64,000 bases of DNA, from positions 1-64,000 of the forward strand of contig NZ_FOKQ01000001.1 of the NCBI RefSeq assembly GCF_900112155.1. Direction: 5' to 3'. The notes beneath the pieces were generated by a model. The model was not told where the DNA came from, did not search any database, and was given only the letters and a program-made list of their open reading frames with translations. Source of the DNA: Hominimerdicola alba. GTDB lineage: Bacteria > Bacillota > Clostridia > Oscillospirales > Ruminococcaceae. Shown piece after piece: positions 1 through 9,500 of this stretch; the stretch's first letter is position 1; every line of letters starts with the position of its first letter. The translations under genes were made by a program, and so were the position numbers.

Positions 1-345
1 GAGCCGGCAGTCGGCAGGAATTATTACCAAGGGGCATGACCTCGCAATGGAGCTGCGCCGACGCCCTGTTATGGATAGGCAGAACGAAGGAAGTTGGGAC
101 TTCACGTGACGAATGATCCCGTTGGACAGAGGAGGTTTGCTGCCGTAACGGATATGGGTCGCATCAAGGCTGTCAAAACAGATCTCTCAAGACGTTTTGT
201 TTGCTATACCCTGATAACGTTAAATCCGGCATTCAATGCTTTGGATCATCCATAACTTGGTTCATTTCTTGAACATAACTTTATGAAATACTGAGATTTC
301 GCGAGTATTTACGAGATTTTACAAGATATTTTGAGGAGGTAAATA
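1..345. other. Leader region without an assignable gene
   Basis: No convincing start codon and coding frame covers this stretch. The longest plus-strand open frame runs from about 79 to 243 and ends in a stop; I do not recognise its translation. It may be the decayed 3' end of an upstream conjugation gene or an untranslated leader. I saw no group II intron domain V hairpin, tRNA or CRISPR repeat. A strong ribosome binding site (GAGGAGGT, 333-340) near its end serves the next gene. Confidence 0.4.
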
Positions 346-1230
346 TTGTTTTATGAACCATTAGCAAAATATATTATCGAGGCACTCCTTGCAGGGACGA
401 TAGCATTATCTTCTGTGGGAGATGCCGCACCAAAAGCACAGGTAAAGCCGGTAAAAGAACCGAAGCCTGTGGTTGCTGTTACCGACCTGAAAGCAAGCAC
501 CATTTCGGTGTCAACTATCAAGGTCGAATGGAATGCCGAAAAAGACCGTGACTACTCAATATATTGCTACACGGAAACTGCTGGCGAGTATGCCGACAAT
601 ATGTATTTCGAGTTCCGGGGCAACGATATGTGCTACATAAACGGGCTTCGTGAAGGTACGGAATATGAGATAACCGTGACCCCCGAGCTGAAAGAAAATG
701 AGGATAAGGACACCAAGCTCAAATCACAGAAGGTCACGGCGCACACCGAGACCGTTGAGATTATATGGGAGTTTGAGCCTATCGACGGCTGGACAAATGC
801 GTTTGCGGGTGAACCTGCGAGTGGACTTAAAAATATGCCTGCATCGGGAGCTATTTACGGTAGCATTCCCGACCCCGTGACTCATACAGGAATAAGGCGA
901 GATCAGTATGGCGACTACTGTGCTGCGCTCGGACTTCACTTCGGTCTTGATAATGATAGGTACCTCGTGGAGCTTCTGGACGGAACACAGTTCACCGTAA
1001 AGCAGTGCGACAGCAAGGGCTGGGCTGATGACGGCGAAGGCAAGTGGCACTGGTTCGGCGGCGAGGGCAACGGAAAATGTATCATAGAGTTTATCTATGA
1101 CGACGCAAGCCTGCCGTCCTGTGTAGCATACAGCGGCTCATGGGGTTACTGGAATTGGTACGGACTTGATCTCGGCAGTAATATAAAGAGCATCAAGAAG
1201 ATCAACTACGGCGAGCCGATAGAATACTAA
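346..1230 (+). CDS. Fibronectin type III domain protein of the conjugative element
   Basis: A 294-residue protein starting at TTG, five bases after GAGGAGGT. Residues about 8-24 form a hydrophobic stretch (IIEALLAGTIALSS) that could be a signal or anchor. Residues about 45-130 look like one FN3 domain, with a VTDLKAS opening, a VEWNAEKD strand and a closing GLREGTEYEITVTPE strand. The rest (about 140-294) is rich in Trp, Gly and Tyr, suggesting a second extracellular beta fold I cannot name. It lies 13 bases upstream of the VirB4 gene, whose N-terminus is a Thr/Ser stalk, so the two probably act together at the cell surface. The export call is inference: the hydrophobic segment is short and has no Lys/Arg before it except Lys8. 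Confidence 0.6.
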   Translation: MFYEPLAKYIIEALLAGTIALSSVGDAAPKAQVKPVKEPKPVVAVTDLKASTISVSTIKVEWNAEKDRDYSIYCYTETAGEYADNMYFEFRGNDMCYINGLREGTEYEITVTPELKENEDKDTKLKSQKVTAHTETVEIIWEFEPIDGWTNAFAGEPASGLKNMPASGAIYGSIPDPVTHTGIRRDQYGDYCAALGLHFGLDNDRYLVELLDGTQFTVKQCDSKGWADDGEGKWHWFGGEGNGKCIIEFIYDDASLPSCVAYSGSWGYWNWYGLDLGSNIKSIKKINYGEPIEY

Positions 1231-1243
1231 GGGGGCGATAGAG

Positions 1244-4156
1244 ATTCCTACTAACAATGACAGTTCGAGGGCGGAGACAACAACTACTAAGTTCACTAAG
1301 ACTACCGCAAAAGCAGAAACATCTGCGCCCGAAACAACTACTACGACAACGGTGACAACTACTGCGCCGATAACATATACTTCTCCGCAGAGTTCCACCG
1401 ATAACATAAATACGGAGGGATATGCAAATGAACAGACCGGAATACCGCAAATATCTACCTCGTATCCGCAGACAACGTATTCCGGCTATTCCGAAGCTAC
1501 ATTTGATGAAAGTGAACCCACAGCGGAAGAAGATATTTCCACGTCAGTTTCATCGGAAGGAGAAGTGAGCGAACCTTCGGAAAGCATAGCGGATACAGAG
1601 AGCGTGATAGAAACATCATCGCTCTCGGAGAAGCCTGTCATAACATTGAATGCAAAGCAGGCACAGGCGTTTACGCTTATTGCGGCGGCTTTCGGTGTGA
1701 TGATCGCTGCGACCGTTATTGCAATAAAGGTGCGCGGTAAGAAAAAGAAGGAGGAATCCGACCTTTCTGCGCTCACAGCAAAAGAGCGTGACGAGATACG
1801 TCTGCGTGAAGAAAACAAGAAAAAGCCAAAAGAGAAGAAGATCAAGAAAAAGAAATCTGTACCGAAAACCGTACAGAAAACTCTGCCGTACCAGATGGTG
1901 TGCGATGACTACATTTTCAAGGTCGATGATAACAAGTATTCAAAGACCTATCAGTTTGAAGATATCAACTATCAGATTGCCAAGCAGGACGAGCAGGAGA
2001 GCATTTTCTTAGGCTATTGCAGCGTCCTCAATTCTTTTGACACCAACGCCGATATTCAGATCACGGTTCACAACAACAGAGTGAACAAGGCTGATTTTGA
2101 GCGCATGGTGCTCATAAAGCACAAGGGCGATGGCTACGATAATTACCGTGACGAGTACAACGATATGCTCATTGAGAAGATGGAGCAGGGGCAGAACGGT
2201 ATCATCAGAAACAAGTACATTACTGTCACATTGCAGGCGGCGGACTTAGAGAACGCCCGAAGCAAGTTCAACACGATAGATTTGGATCTGCTCAATGCTT
2301 TCAAGAAGGTCGGGTCCAACATAAAGGCACTTACTTCTAACGAGAGAATTAATCTCTTGAAGGATATATTCCGTAATGTTGACGAGGTTATCCCCGAGCT
2401 GACGGACAAGCATTTCAAGCGGCAGGCAGAACGAGCCTACTGCTGCCCCGATTACATGGAGTTCAAAAAGGACTACTTTATGTGGGGCGACAAATATGCC
2501 CGAACTATGTTCATAAAGGATATGCCCGCATCGCTCAAAGATTGTATGCTGACGGATATTGCGAATACCAATTTGGACGTTATGATCTCGGTGAACATAA
2601 CGCCTGTTGACCCTTACAAAGCACTGAAAATCGTAAACCATCAGTTGACTTCCATGAGGGCGAACAAGCTGCAAGCCGAGAAAAAGGCGATACAGTCGGG
2701 GTACACCTCGGACGTTATCAATGAGGATTTGAAACACAGCCTTATCGAAGCCGAGGAACTGCTGGATGATCTCCGTTCAAAAAATCAGAAGATGTTTTTG
2801 GATAACATCATAATAATGGTTACTGCAAAAGATATGGAGGAGCTGGACTCAAATACCGAGGCGATAGAATCCGTTGTGAGAAAGCATATCTGCTCGCTGT
2901 CCACGCTGAAATTTCAGCAGGAGAAGGGCTTGCAGAGCGTTCTGCCGCTGGGTAACTGTACGCTGAAAATACGCAGAACGCTGACAACCGAAAGCACGGC
3001 GGTGCTTATGCCGTTTTCAGGCAAGGAAATAAACCACAAGAACGGCAAGTATTACGGTCTGAACGCATTATCAAACAATATGATACTGTTCGACCGCTTG
3101 CAGCTTAAAAATCCTAACGGTTTTATTCTCGGTTCTCCCGGCAGCGGTAAATCATTCTCGGCGAAGCGTGAAATGCTCAATGTATTCTTGGCAACCGATG
3201 ACGATATTATCATCATCGACCCCGAACGTGAATATACAAACCTTGTTGCGGCATTGAACGGTGAAACGATATTTGTTTCACCGGCAAGCAATAATTTCAT
3301 CAATCCGCTGGATATGTCGAAAGACTATTCCGATGATGAATCTCCGCTTGTAATGAAGTCGGATTTCATACTTTCATTCTGCGAGTGCCTTGTCGGAAAG
3401 CAGGGGCTGACAGCCAAAGAAAAGGCTATCATCGACAGATGCCTGACGATGACATACGGCGAGTATCTCATCAAGTTCGACCCCGATAAAATCCCGACAC
3501 TGATGGAGTTCTATGAGAATTTGAAGGCACAGCCCGAAAAGGAAGCAAAGGGACTGGCACTGTCATTCGAGCTTTACATCAAGGGAAATCTTAACGTATT
3601 CGCTCACAAGACTAATGTTGATGTTAAAAACCGTGTCGTGTCCTACGATATAAAGGACCTCGGCAAGCAGCTTAAAACGCTGGGTATGCTTATAGTTCTG
3701 GATTACGTCTGGAACAGAATCACCGTCAACAGAGCGCAGGGCAAACGTACATGGATCTATATGGACGAGATCTACCTTTTGTTCGCAAATGAGTATTCTG
3801 CCAACTTCCTTTACGAGCTTTACAAGAGAGCGCGTAAATGGGGCGGCGTTCCTACGGGCATTACTCAGAATGTTGAGGACTTGCTGAAATCGGAAACTGC
3901 TCGTTCTATGCTTTCCAACACTGATTTTGTTATGATGCTCAATCAGGCGACTTCGGACAGAGTTCAGCTGGCAAAGATTCTGAACATTTCGGACAATCTG
4001 CTGTCCTACGTTACTAACTCGGATAGTGGTCAGGGTCTTATCTGCTGCGGCGGCTCTATTATTCCGTTCAGGGATAAGTTCCCGAAGAATAATTTGTACC
4101 GCTTGATGACCAGCAGCTTCAATGAGGTATCAGAATACAACAATAACAAGGGGTGA
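1244..4156 (+). CDS. VirB4/TraE-type conjugation ATPase with N-terminal stalk and membrane anchor
   Basis: Energises the type IV secretion channel used for conjugation. The frame contains no ATG before the membrane segment. An ATT at 1244 lies 8 bases after AAGGGGGCG and is the best start, giving about 970 residues; a GTG at 1352 has no ribosome binding site. Residues about 1-135 are a Thr/Ser/Glu-rich stalk; about 141-163 a membrane helix (AFTLIAAAFGVMIAA); then a Lys-rich segment and the VirB4 domain. Walker A is GSPGSGKS at about 630-637, Walker B IIIIDPERE near 655, and a second acidic motif IYMDEIYLLF near 838. Known VirB4 proteins are membrane-associated ATPases; an extended extracellular-type stalk is unusual. 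The next gene follows within 6 bases. Confidence 0.9.
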   Translation: MPTNNDSSRAETTTTKFTKTTAKAETSAPETTTTTTVTTTAPITYTSPQSSTDNINTEGYANEQTGIPQISTSYPQTTYSGYSEATFDESEPTAEEDISTSVSSEGEVSEPSESIADTESVIETSSLSEKPVITLNAKQAQAFTLIAAAFGVMIAATVIAIKVRGKKKKEESDLSALTAKERDEIRLREENKKKPKEKKIKKKKSVPKTVQKTLPYQMVCDDYIFKVDDNKYSKTYQFEDINYQIAKQDEQESIFLGYCSVLNSFDTNADIQITVHNNRVNKADFERMVLIKHKGDGYDNYRDEYNDMLIEKMEQGQNGIIRNKYITVTLQAADLENARSKFNTIDLDLLNAFKKVGSNIKALTSNERINLLKDIFRNVDEVIPELTDKHFKRQAERAYCCPDYMEFKKDYFMWGDKYARTMFIKDMPASLKDCMLTDIANTNLDVMISVNITPVDPYKALKIVNHQLTSMRANKLQAEKKAIQSGYTSDVINEDLKHSLIEAEELLDDLRSKNQKMFLDNIIIMVTAKDMEELDSNTEAIESVVRKHICSLSTLKFQQEKGLQSVLPLGNCTLKIRRTLTTESTAVLMPFSGKEINHKNGKYYGLNALSNNMILFDRLQLKNPNGFILGSPGSGKSFSAKREMLNVFLATDDDIIIIDPEREYTNLVAALNGETIFVSPASNNFINPLDMSKDYSDDESPLVMKSDFILSFCECLVGKQGLTAKEKAIIDRCLTMTYGEYLIKFDPDKIPTLMEFYENLKAQPEKEAKGLALSFELYIKGNLNVFAHKTNVDVKNRVVSYDIKDLGKQLKTLGMLIVLDYVWNRITVNRAQGKRTWIYMDEIYLLFANEYSANFLYELYKRARKWGGVPTGITQNVEDLLKSETARSMLSNTDFVMMLNQATSDRVQLAKILNISDNLLSYVTNSDSGQGLICCGGSIIPFRDKFPKNNLYRLMTSSFNEVSEYNNNKG

Positions 4157-4161
4157 TCTGA

Positions 4162-5892
4162 ATAGAGATAAGAACGCAGAAGGCGCGTGATACTCCCGAA
4201 AAGAGTATCGTGCGTGACGGTATAGAAACGAAGAAATCTAAGGTCGGCGTAGCTAATCGGTATCACATAAAATCCGTAAAACGAGGCAATATTCAAACCT
4301 CTTTGGGCGGCAAAGAATTGGTGCTTAAAAATCCTAACGTCAACCGTGAGGAACGCCTGCGTCAGCTACGGGATATTGACCGTCGAAAGGATTATTTCAA
4401 GAGCCGAAAGCTGAGGTTTGCCCGAAAGAAATATATCACCGCAAAAGGCGAGGAAGAAAGCCCAAACAATATAACTACTGTCCAAAGTGCTTTGGAGGCG
4501 GCAGGCGGTGTCGTTCAAAGCGGCGGTGCTATCCGTACCGCTGTGGGCGGCACACGAAATACTGTAGGCAGGATACAGACCGCCGTAAAAAATGGTGTAA
4601 AGGTCGGTTCGGTGAAAGATGTCGGGCGCACTCTCGGCGGTGCGGCAGCTGCTGCAAAAAATGCAGCATTTGGTTCTGTGAAAGAAACAGGTCATTCGCT
4701 GCTGAAAACAAAGATCGACAAGAGTACAACAACCGATACCGGAACGGAAGCAATAAAACAAGGGCTGACGGATATTCGCTATGTGGATAATGCCCGAAAA
4801 GCTATCTACAACACGGCACAGGGCGGCATTAAAACTGCTCGTTCTGTCAGGGAAACAAAGCAGACTGTTGGGCGCGATGTGCAGAAGATTCGGGAAAAGA
4901 TAATCAGAAAGCATAGGGCAAAGCAGGCGGCAAAAGCTAAGAAAACAGGCAAGGCTGCCGGGGCTGCGGCGAAGAAAACTGCAAGTGCGGTCGGCAAGGT
5001 CGTCACCTCAAAGGGCTTTATCGTTGTGGCTCTGGGCGGAGGTCTGCTGCTTCTTATCGTCACCCTGCTGAACGGTTTTCTGTCGGTGATATTATCTGCT
5101 ATCAGTTCAATGCTGTCTTGGGCGATACCGAAGGACGGCTCAAATCAGTATGATTATCTTCAAGCCTATCACGTTCAGGTGCAGGCTATTGAAGCCGAAT
5201 TGCAAGCGAATATCGACAGTGAGCTTTCTTACACACCTGAATATCGCTATGACGGCAGTGAGATAACGAGCCTGAAGCAGTGGGGAAATACCACACTCTC
5301 GGTTGATGAAAACGCTGTTATAGCGGCTGCGGCTGTAAAGGAGTTTCAGAACGGAAACGATAAAATATCCGATGAAACGATAGCAGAGGTGATCGAGCAT
5401 TTTTATTCTTTCACTCATTCTACGGAGAACGGGTACTGTCCCGACTGTGATTGCATGAAAGACGAAAATACTGAATTGACAGCTGCCGCAGGCGATTTCT
5501 ATGTATCGAATACCGCCTATGTTGCGAGCACAAACGAGTACGCCGTTTCTTTCCGGGGAACGTGTTACGAGCATACTTCATCGGTATGGACTGATCTGAC
5601 AATGGCAATGACAGACGGAGGTACTATAACCGGAACAGCCTATGCGGGTGTCAGCGGCTCTGATTGGGAGGTCACTTACAATATCGGTGCAGACGGTTTT
5701 AACAAGATTGACTGGACGGATATTACGATAAAAGCAACAACCATATATTGCAACAATCCCGACCACACAATTTATTACGGCGAGGTCACGAATATCGACG
5801 TTGAAACGGGTCTTGCTTCTATGGGCTTTACGACCGAACAGGAGTCTATCTTCTGGACGTACTATGCTTGTCTGGAGAACGGAGGATTTTGA
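4162..5892 (+). CDS. CD1108-like conjugation membrane protein, no hydrolase domain seen
   Basis: Likely scaffold of the mating channel. The best start is ATA at 4162, 5 bases after AAGGGGTG, since the next candidate (GTG 4210) has no ribosome binding site; this gives about 576 residues. The N-terminal half is very basic with Ala/Gly/Lys/Thr repeats (AIRTAVGGTRNTVGRIQ, KKTGKAAGAAAKKTA), typical of CD1108-family mobile-element proteins. One or two membrane helices follow (FIVVALGGGLLLLIVTLL, GFLSVILSAISSMLSWAI). The remaining ~270 residues lie on the far side and include a Cys pair (GYCPDCDCM). Many relatives end in lysozyme-like or NlpC/P60 peptidoglycan hydrolases; I see no Cys-His catalytic arrangement here. 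Family assignment rests on layout and position rather than a decisive motif. Confidence 0.65.
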   Translation: MEIRTQKARDTPEKSIVRDGIETKKSKVGVANRYHIKSVKRGNIQTSLGGKELVLKNPNVNREERLRQLRDIDRRKDYFKSRKLRFARKKYITAKGEEESPNNITTVQSALEAAGGVVQSGGAIRTAVGGTRNTVGRIQTAVKNGVKVGSVKDVGRTLGGAAAAAKNAAFGSVKETGHSLLKTKIDKSTTTDTGTEAIKQGLTDIRYVDNARKAIYNTAQGGIKTARSVRETKQTVGRDVQKIREKIIRKHRAKQAAKAKKTGKAAGAAAKKTASAVGKVVTSKGFIVVALGGGLLLLIVTLLNGFLSVILSAISSMLSWAIPKDGSNQYDYLQAYHVQVQAIEAELQANIDSELSYTPEYRYDGSEITSLKQWGNTTLSVDENAVIAAAAVKEFQNGNDKISDETIAEVIEHFYSFTHSTENGYCPDCDCMKDENTELTAAAGDFYVSNTAYVASTNEYAVSFRGTCYEHTSSVWTDLTMAMTDGGTITGTAYAGVSGSDWEVTYNIGADGFNKIDWTDITIKATTIYCNNPDHTIYYGEVTNIDVETGLASMGFTTEQESIFWTYYACLENGGF

Positions 5893-6164
5893 TGTTTAGT
5901 AATTTCAAGAGAATGAAAAATGATATATCCCGGATAGACCTCTCCGCCGTGCAGGACAAGCGTGATGATGAAAAAGCTGATAAGAAATTCATACTGGCGG
6001 TCATCATAATATCGGTGCTGGCACTGGTCACTCTTGTTAGAGCGTTCTATGACCCGACAACGAGAGAACAGATATTAAATCTAAAGATCAGTGCTTTCGA
6101 TATTATCGTTTTCACTGTGGCGGTGGTCGGATATATTTTCATAAAGAAAAGAGGGAGAAAATGA
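5892..6164 (+). CDS. Small two-helix membrane protein
   Basis: A 90-residue protein. Its ATG (5892) shares bases with the stop of the preceding gene and lies 6 bases after GGAGG. It has a charged N-terminus (KRMKNDISRIDLSAVQDKRDDEKADKK), then two hydrophobic segments (FILAVIIISVLALVTLVRAF and ISAFDIIVFTVAVVGYIFI) and a basic tail KKRGRK. The stop overlaps the next start by 4 bases, so it is translationally coupled on both sides. I do not recognise a family; a role as a small membrane component of the mating apparatus is inferred from position only. Confidence 0.75.
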   Translation: MFSNFKRMKNDISRIDLSAVQDKRDDEKADKKFILAVIIISVLALVTLVRAFYDPTTREQILNLKISAFDIIVFTVAVVGYIFIKKRGRK

Positions 6165-6535
6165 CGGATAAGAGCGAAAGGCTGTCGGAGCGTCTTGTTA
6201 AGGTCCGGGAGAATATCGAGGACAGCAAGCGCCTGATAGCGTATCACAAGAAAATGCTGAAAACATATAAACGCAAGGACAGGGAGCTTTCAGATAAGCT
6301 GGAGCGTGAGAAGTTCAACGCTCTGTACAAGACCGTCCGTGACGGCGGCTGTGATATTTCGGCAATAAAAGAAGCAATAAAGAACGGTGAGTTTTCTTCG
6401 GATGGCGGTACAGCGGACAGTGAAATCGCTGCACCCACGGAACAGAAAAACGAAGAGGAGGGTCTGGGCGATGCTATCGAAATTCCTCAGAATAACACCG
6501 ATTTTCATAAAAACAGGGAGGATAAAAACTCATGA
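6161..6535 (+). CDS. DUF4315-like coiled-coil protein
   Basis: A 124-residue protein, ATG overlapping the preceding stop by 4 bases (ATGA). Residues about 5-50 form a charged coiled coil (SERLSERLVKVRENIEDSKR and following). A conserved-looking block FNALYKTVRDGGCDISAIKE follows, then a disordered acidic tail. Length, coiled coil plus a short 'xxxVR...' helix block, and position between VirB4 and the adhesin match DUF4315 proteins of Clostridial conjugative elements. The molecular function of that family is not established. The stop overlaps the adhesin start by 4 bases. Confidence 0.65.
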   Translation: MTDKSERLSERLVKVRENIEDSKRLIAYHKKMLKTYKRKDRELSDKLEREKFNALYKTVRDGGCDISAIKEAIKNGEFSSDGGTADSEIAAPTEQKNEEEGLGDAIEIPQNNTDFHKNREDKNS

Positions 6536-9500
6536 ACAGTAAGATAAAAAATGTGTTCAAGCGCGGCGTTTCGGGAACGCTCGCAGCTATGGTCGGGCTT
6601 TCAACGCTTGCGACTTCCGCATCTGCGGCAAGTTCGGACATCAATATCGGGTATACATGGGATAGCTCGGTGAATCCGTCGATAAGCGTGAAGAAGTCAG
6701 CCAAAAGCGGAGGCGTGTCGGGTCAGTACATTAAGTCGGGTGAACAGATATGCCGTTTCGTTCCCTCATCGGGGAATGATTGGGCGTTTTGTATCGAGCC
6801 TGCGAAGTCTATGCAGGGTACACCCTCCGGCACTTGGTACACGCAGTACGGCTTCACCGAATACGATACTTTCAATCTCTCGGACAAGTTCAAGGCAGAT
6901 GCTACCGCCTACTGGGATTCCCTCGGCGGTACGGACGGCGATATTGCGAAGTATATGGGGCTGGTACAGTATTACGGTTACAGTTCGCATAAGAACGGCA
7001 ACTACTATGCCGCAACTCAGCTCCTTATCTGGGAGATAGTTCTCGGCTATCGCGGGCATACACCCGAGACATTCGGAACCTGCTCGGATATTCTGTGGAA
7101 CGACTTTACATATCCCTCGGGCGGCTGGTGTACAAAGTCGGGAGTGGAGAAGGCATACAATGCGATAGTCGCAGATGTAAAGTCCCATTACACACTCCCC
7201 GGCGTTATGGAAAAGAGCGCGGCACTTGCGAAGGACACCCCACACATTATGAAGTTCAAGACTGATAAAATGCGTTATGAAGCTACCTTTAAGATCAAGT
7301 CGGCTTTCATCAAGAAGGATGCGCTGGAGCATAATTACAGCACCTTCAAGAGTAAGCTGACCGAAATGGTAAAGTCGAGGTTCAAAGGAACTTACGGCAC
7401 AGATTTTGGTATCGACACTTCGACCGATGGGGATTATACCGTATTTACCGTTTGGTCGAATGAGCGCCCTTTTACAAGCGCTTCAAGCGGCGGAGTTTAC
7501 AGCACCTCTGCTATCGAAATGCAGATAATGAGCGGTCTTACGGAGAGTGAGTCGCTGTTTGCAAGCAGCAATTACCAGACCTGTCTTATCTCCACGAAGA
7601 TAGATTCGGTCAAGGGATATACCGCTATTGGCTGCTACAATGAGCCCAATCTTACTGTGGAAAAGACCTACACCGACAGCGGCAACAATGCTATCACGGC
7701 TACTGCGCTGAGTGATCTTCTCGACAAAACGACCTTTGTTGTATCGACTACTATAAACGGCACGAAATATTATGTTGTCGCTGAACAGAAGGATTCCACA
7801 TACTATTTCGTAAGATACACAAACAGCATCGTGAACGCTACGAAGTTCAGGACGCTGAATAAGACAAATAACAAGGGTACATTTACCGTGTGTGACCTGC
7901 CGACCTCAATGTCAAGCGGAAGAACATATACCGTTTCCGAGTACACTGTTCCCGACAATGATCGCTATGAGAAGCTCACAAAGTCGGTTTCGCTGCCCTC
8001 GCCTACATCGGATTTTACAAGCAATGCAGGCACGGGGACAGTAAAGCTGAATAACAATGAGGAAGGCTATGACGCAAAGGTCGGAACGGCTACGCTAGAT
8101 AAGGTAGTTCACAACGGTGACGGCAAGGCGCTTTCCACCGACAATGCTGATGATATTAAGAAGCTGGCTGAGATATACAAGACCACAAAGTTCATCGTCG
8201 GCTACTGGGACGGAAACACCATGCGTTACCTTACAAATGGTTATCTTTCGGCAAGGGATGCTTTCAGCGGAAACCTTGCTGATCTCAATAATTTCAACGA
8301 TACCGCTTACAAGTCCGGTGACGGAATGTATTACGCACCCACCAAGCTGAATAGTGAGCACAAAGTCGTTTTCGACAGCAGCAGAACTTCGACCGATATT
8401 TCTAAGGCGTATGTGTTTGACGCAGGATATAACTATTCGGGTTCTGACACCTGCGACTATTTCGGTCAGGTGTATCTGAACCTGCTGCCGCTGAACTCAT
8501 CAAACGTTTCGCAGGAGATCGTATTTATCGAGGTGAACGGCGCAAAGGGCTACGGCTACGATGATGATATTGATGTATCAAAGGCTGTAAATCTCAGCAC
8601 ACTCGGCTCTGTTTTCGACAAGCGCGGCATAAGCGGCGTGATGAAGAACGATACCGCAAGCAGCTATACCGTTACCGATAGCGAGGGCGGTAAGTACGTT
8701 ATTTCTTCGGGCAAGTATTATCCGATTTCGGGTAATAAGCTGGAGAGCAACAAGCTGCACTCGGATGCCGAGATCGTTAACGAGCTTGTGAACTATGAGC
8801 TGGTGCTGACAAAGAAGGACGATAAAGATACCGTGCTTTCGGGTGCGACCTATGGACTGTACAACTGCAATAAGAAGCTGCTGAAAACCGCGACAACCGG
8901 CGCAGAAGGTAAGGCAAAATTCAGCTACAACCTTATCCCGAACACCGACTACTATGTGCATGAAATTACCGCACCAGCCGGCTATGTTCAGGATACTGAG
9001 TATTACAAGATAAACCGCAGTAATGCTGTCGGCAACGATCTGGATACTTTCCAGAACTCGAAGCTCAGTGACTTCGGTTATGAGGTCAAGGACAAGCCTT
9101 ATGAGCTGAAAATTGAACTGAACAAGTATGATGTTATCAATAATATAAGCATCGAGGGCATCACCTTCGATATTACCCTCGACGGCAAGCCTATCACTTC
9201 AATAACTACCGATGAAGAAGGTCGTGCAAGTGTTTCTGAGCTGCCGCTGGGTAAGCTGAACGGCGATACCTTTGAGAACGTCTATACCGTGACCGAGCGT
9301 GAGAACGACAAGTACATTATGCTCGATGAGGACGGCAACGCTTCAAGGGAGATAAAGATCGTTACAACTCTTGATGACATCGAGAGCAAGACGAATCCCG
9401 TAATCACTTACAGAGCCGATGTTCCGAATACTCTTCAGCTTGTGGACTTAAAGGTACACAAGAAGGACGTTTTCGACAACCCTGTAAAGGACGTTACTTT

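Noticed and set aside
1-345. Group II intron fragment
   Set aside because: No domain V-like hairpin with a GAAA-type loop, no intron boundary sequence and no reverse transcriptase fragment were seen.
1228-1236. G-run after the FN3 stop as a programmed frameshift joining it to VirB4
   Set aside because: The TAA comes before the G-run, so ribosomes in the FN3 frame terminate first. The G-run is better explained as the VirB4 ribosome binding site.
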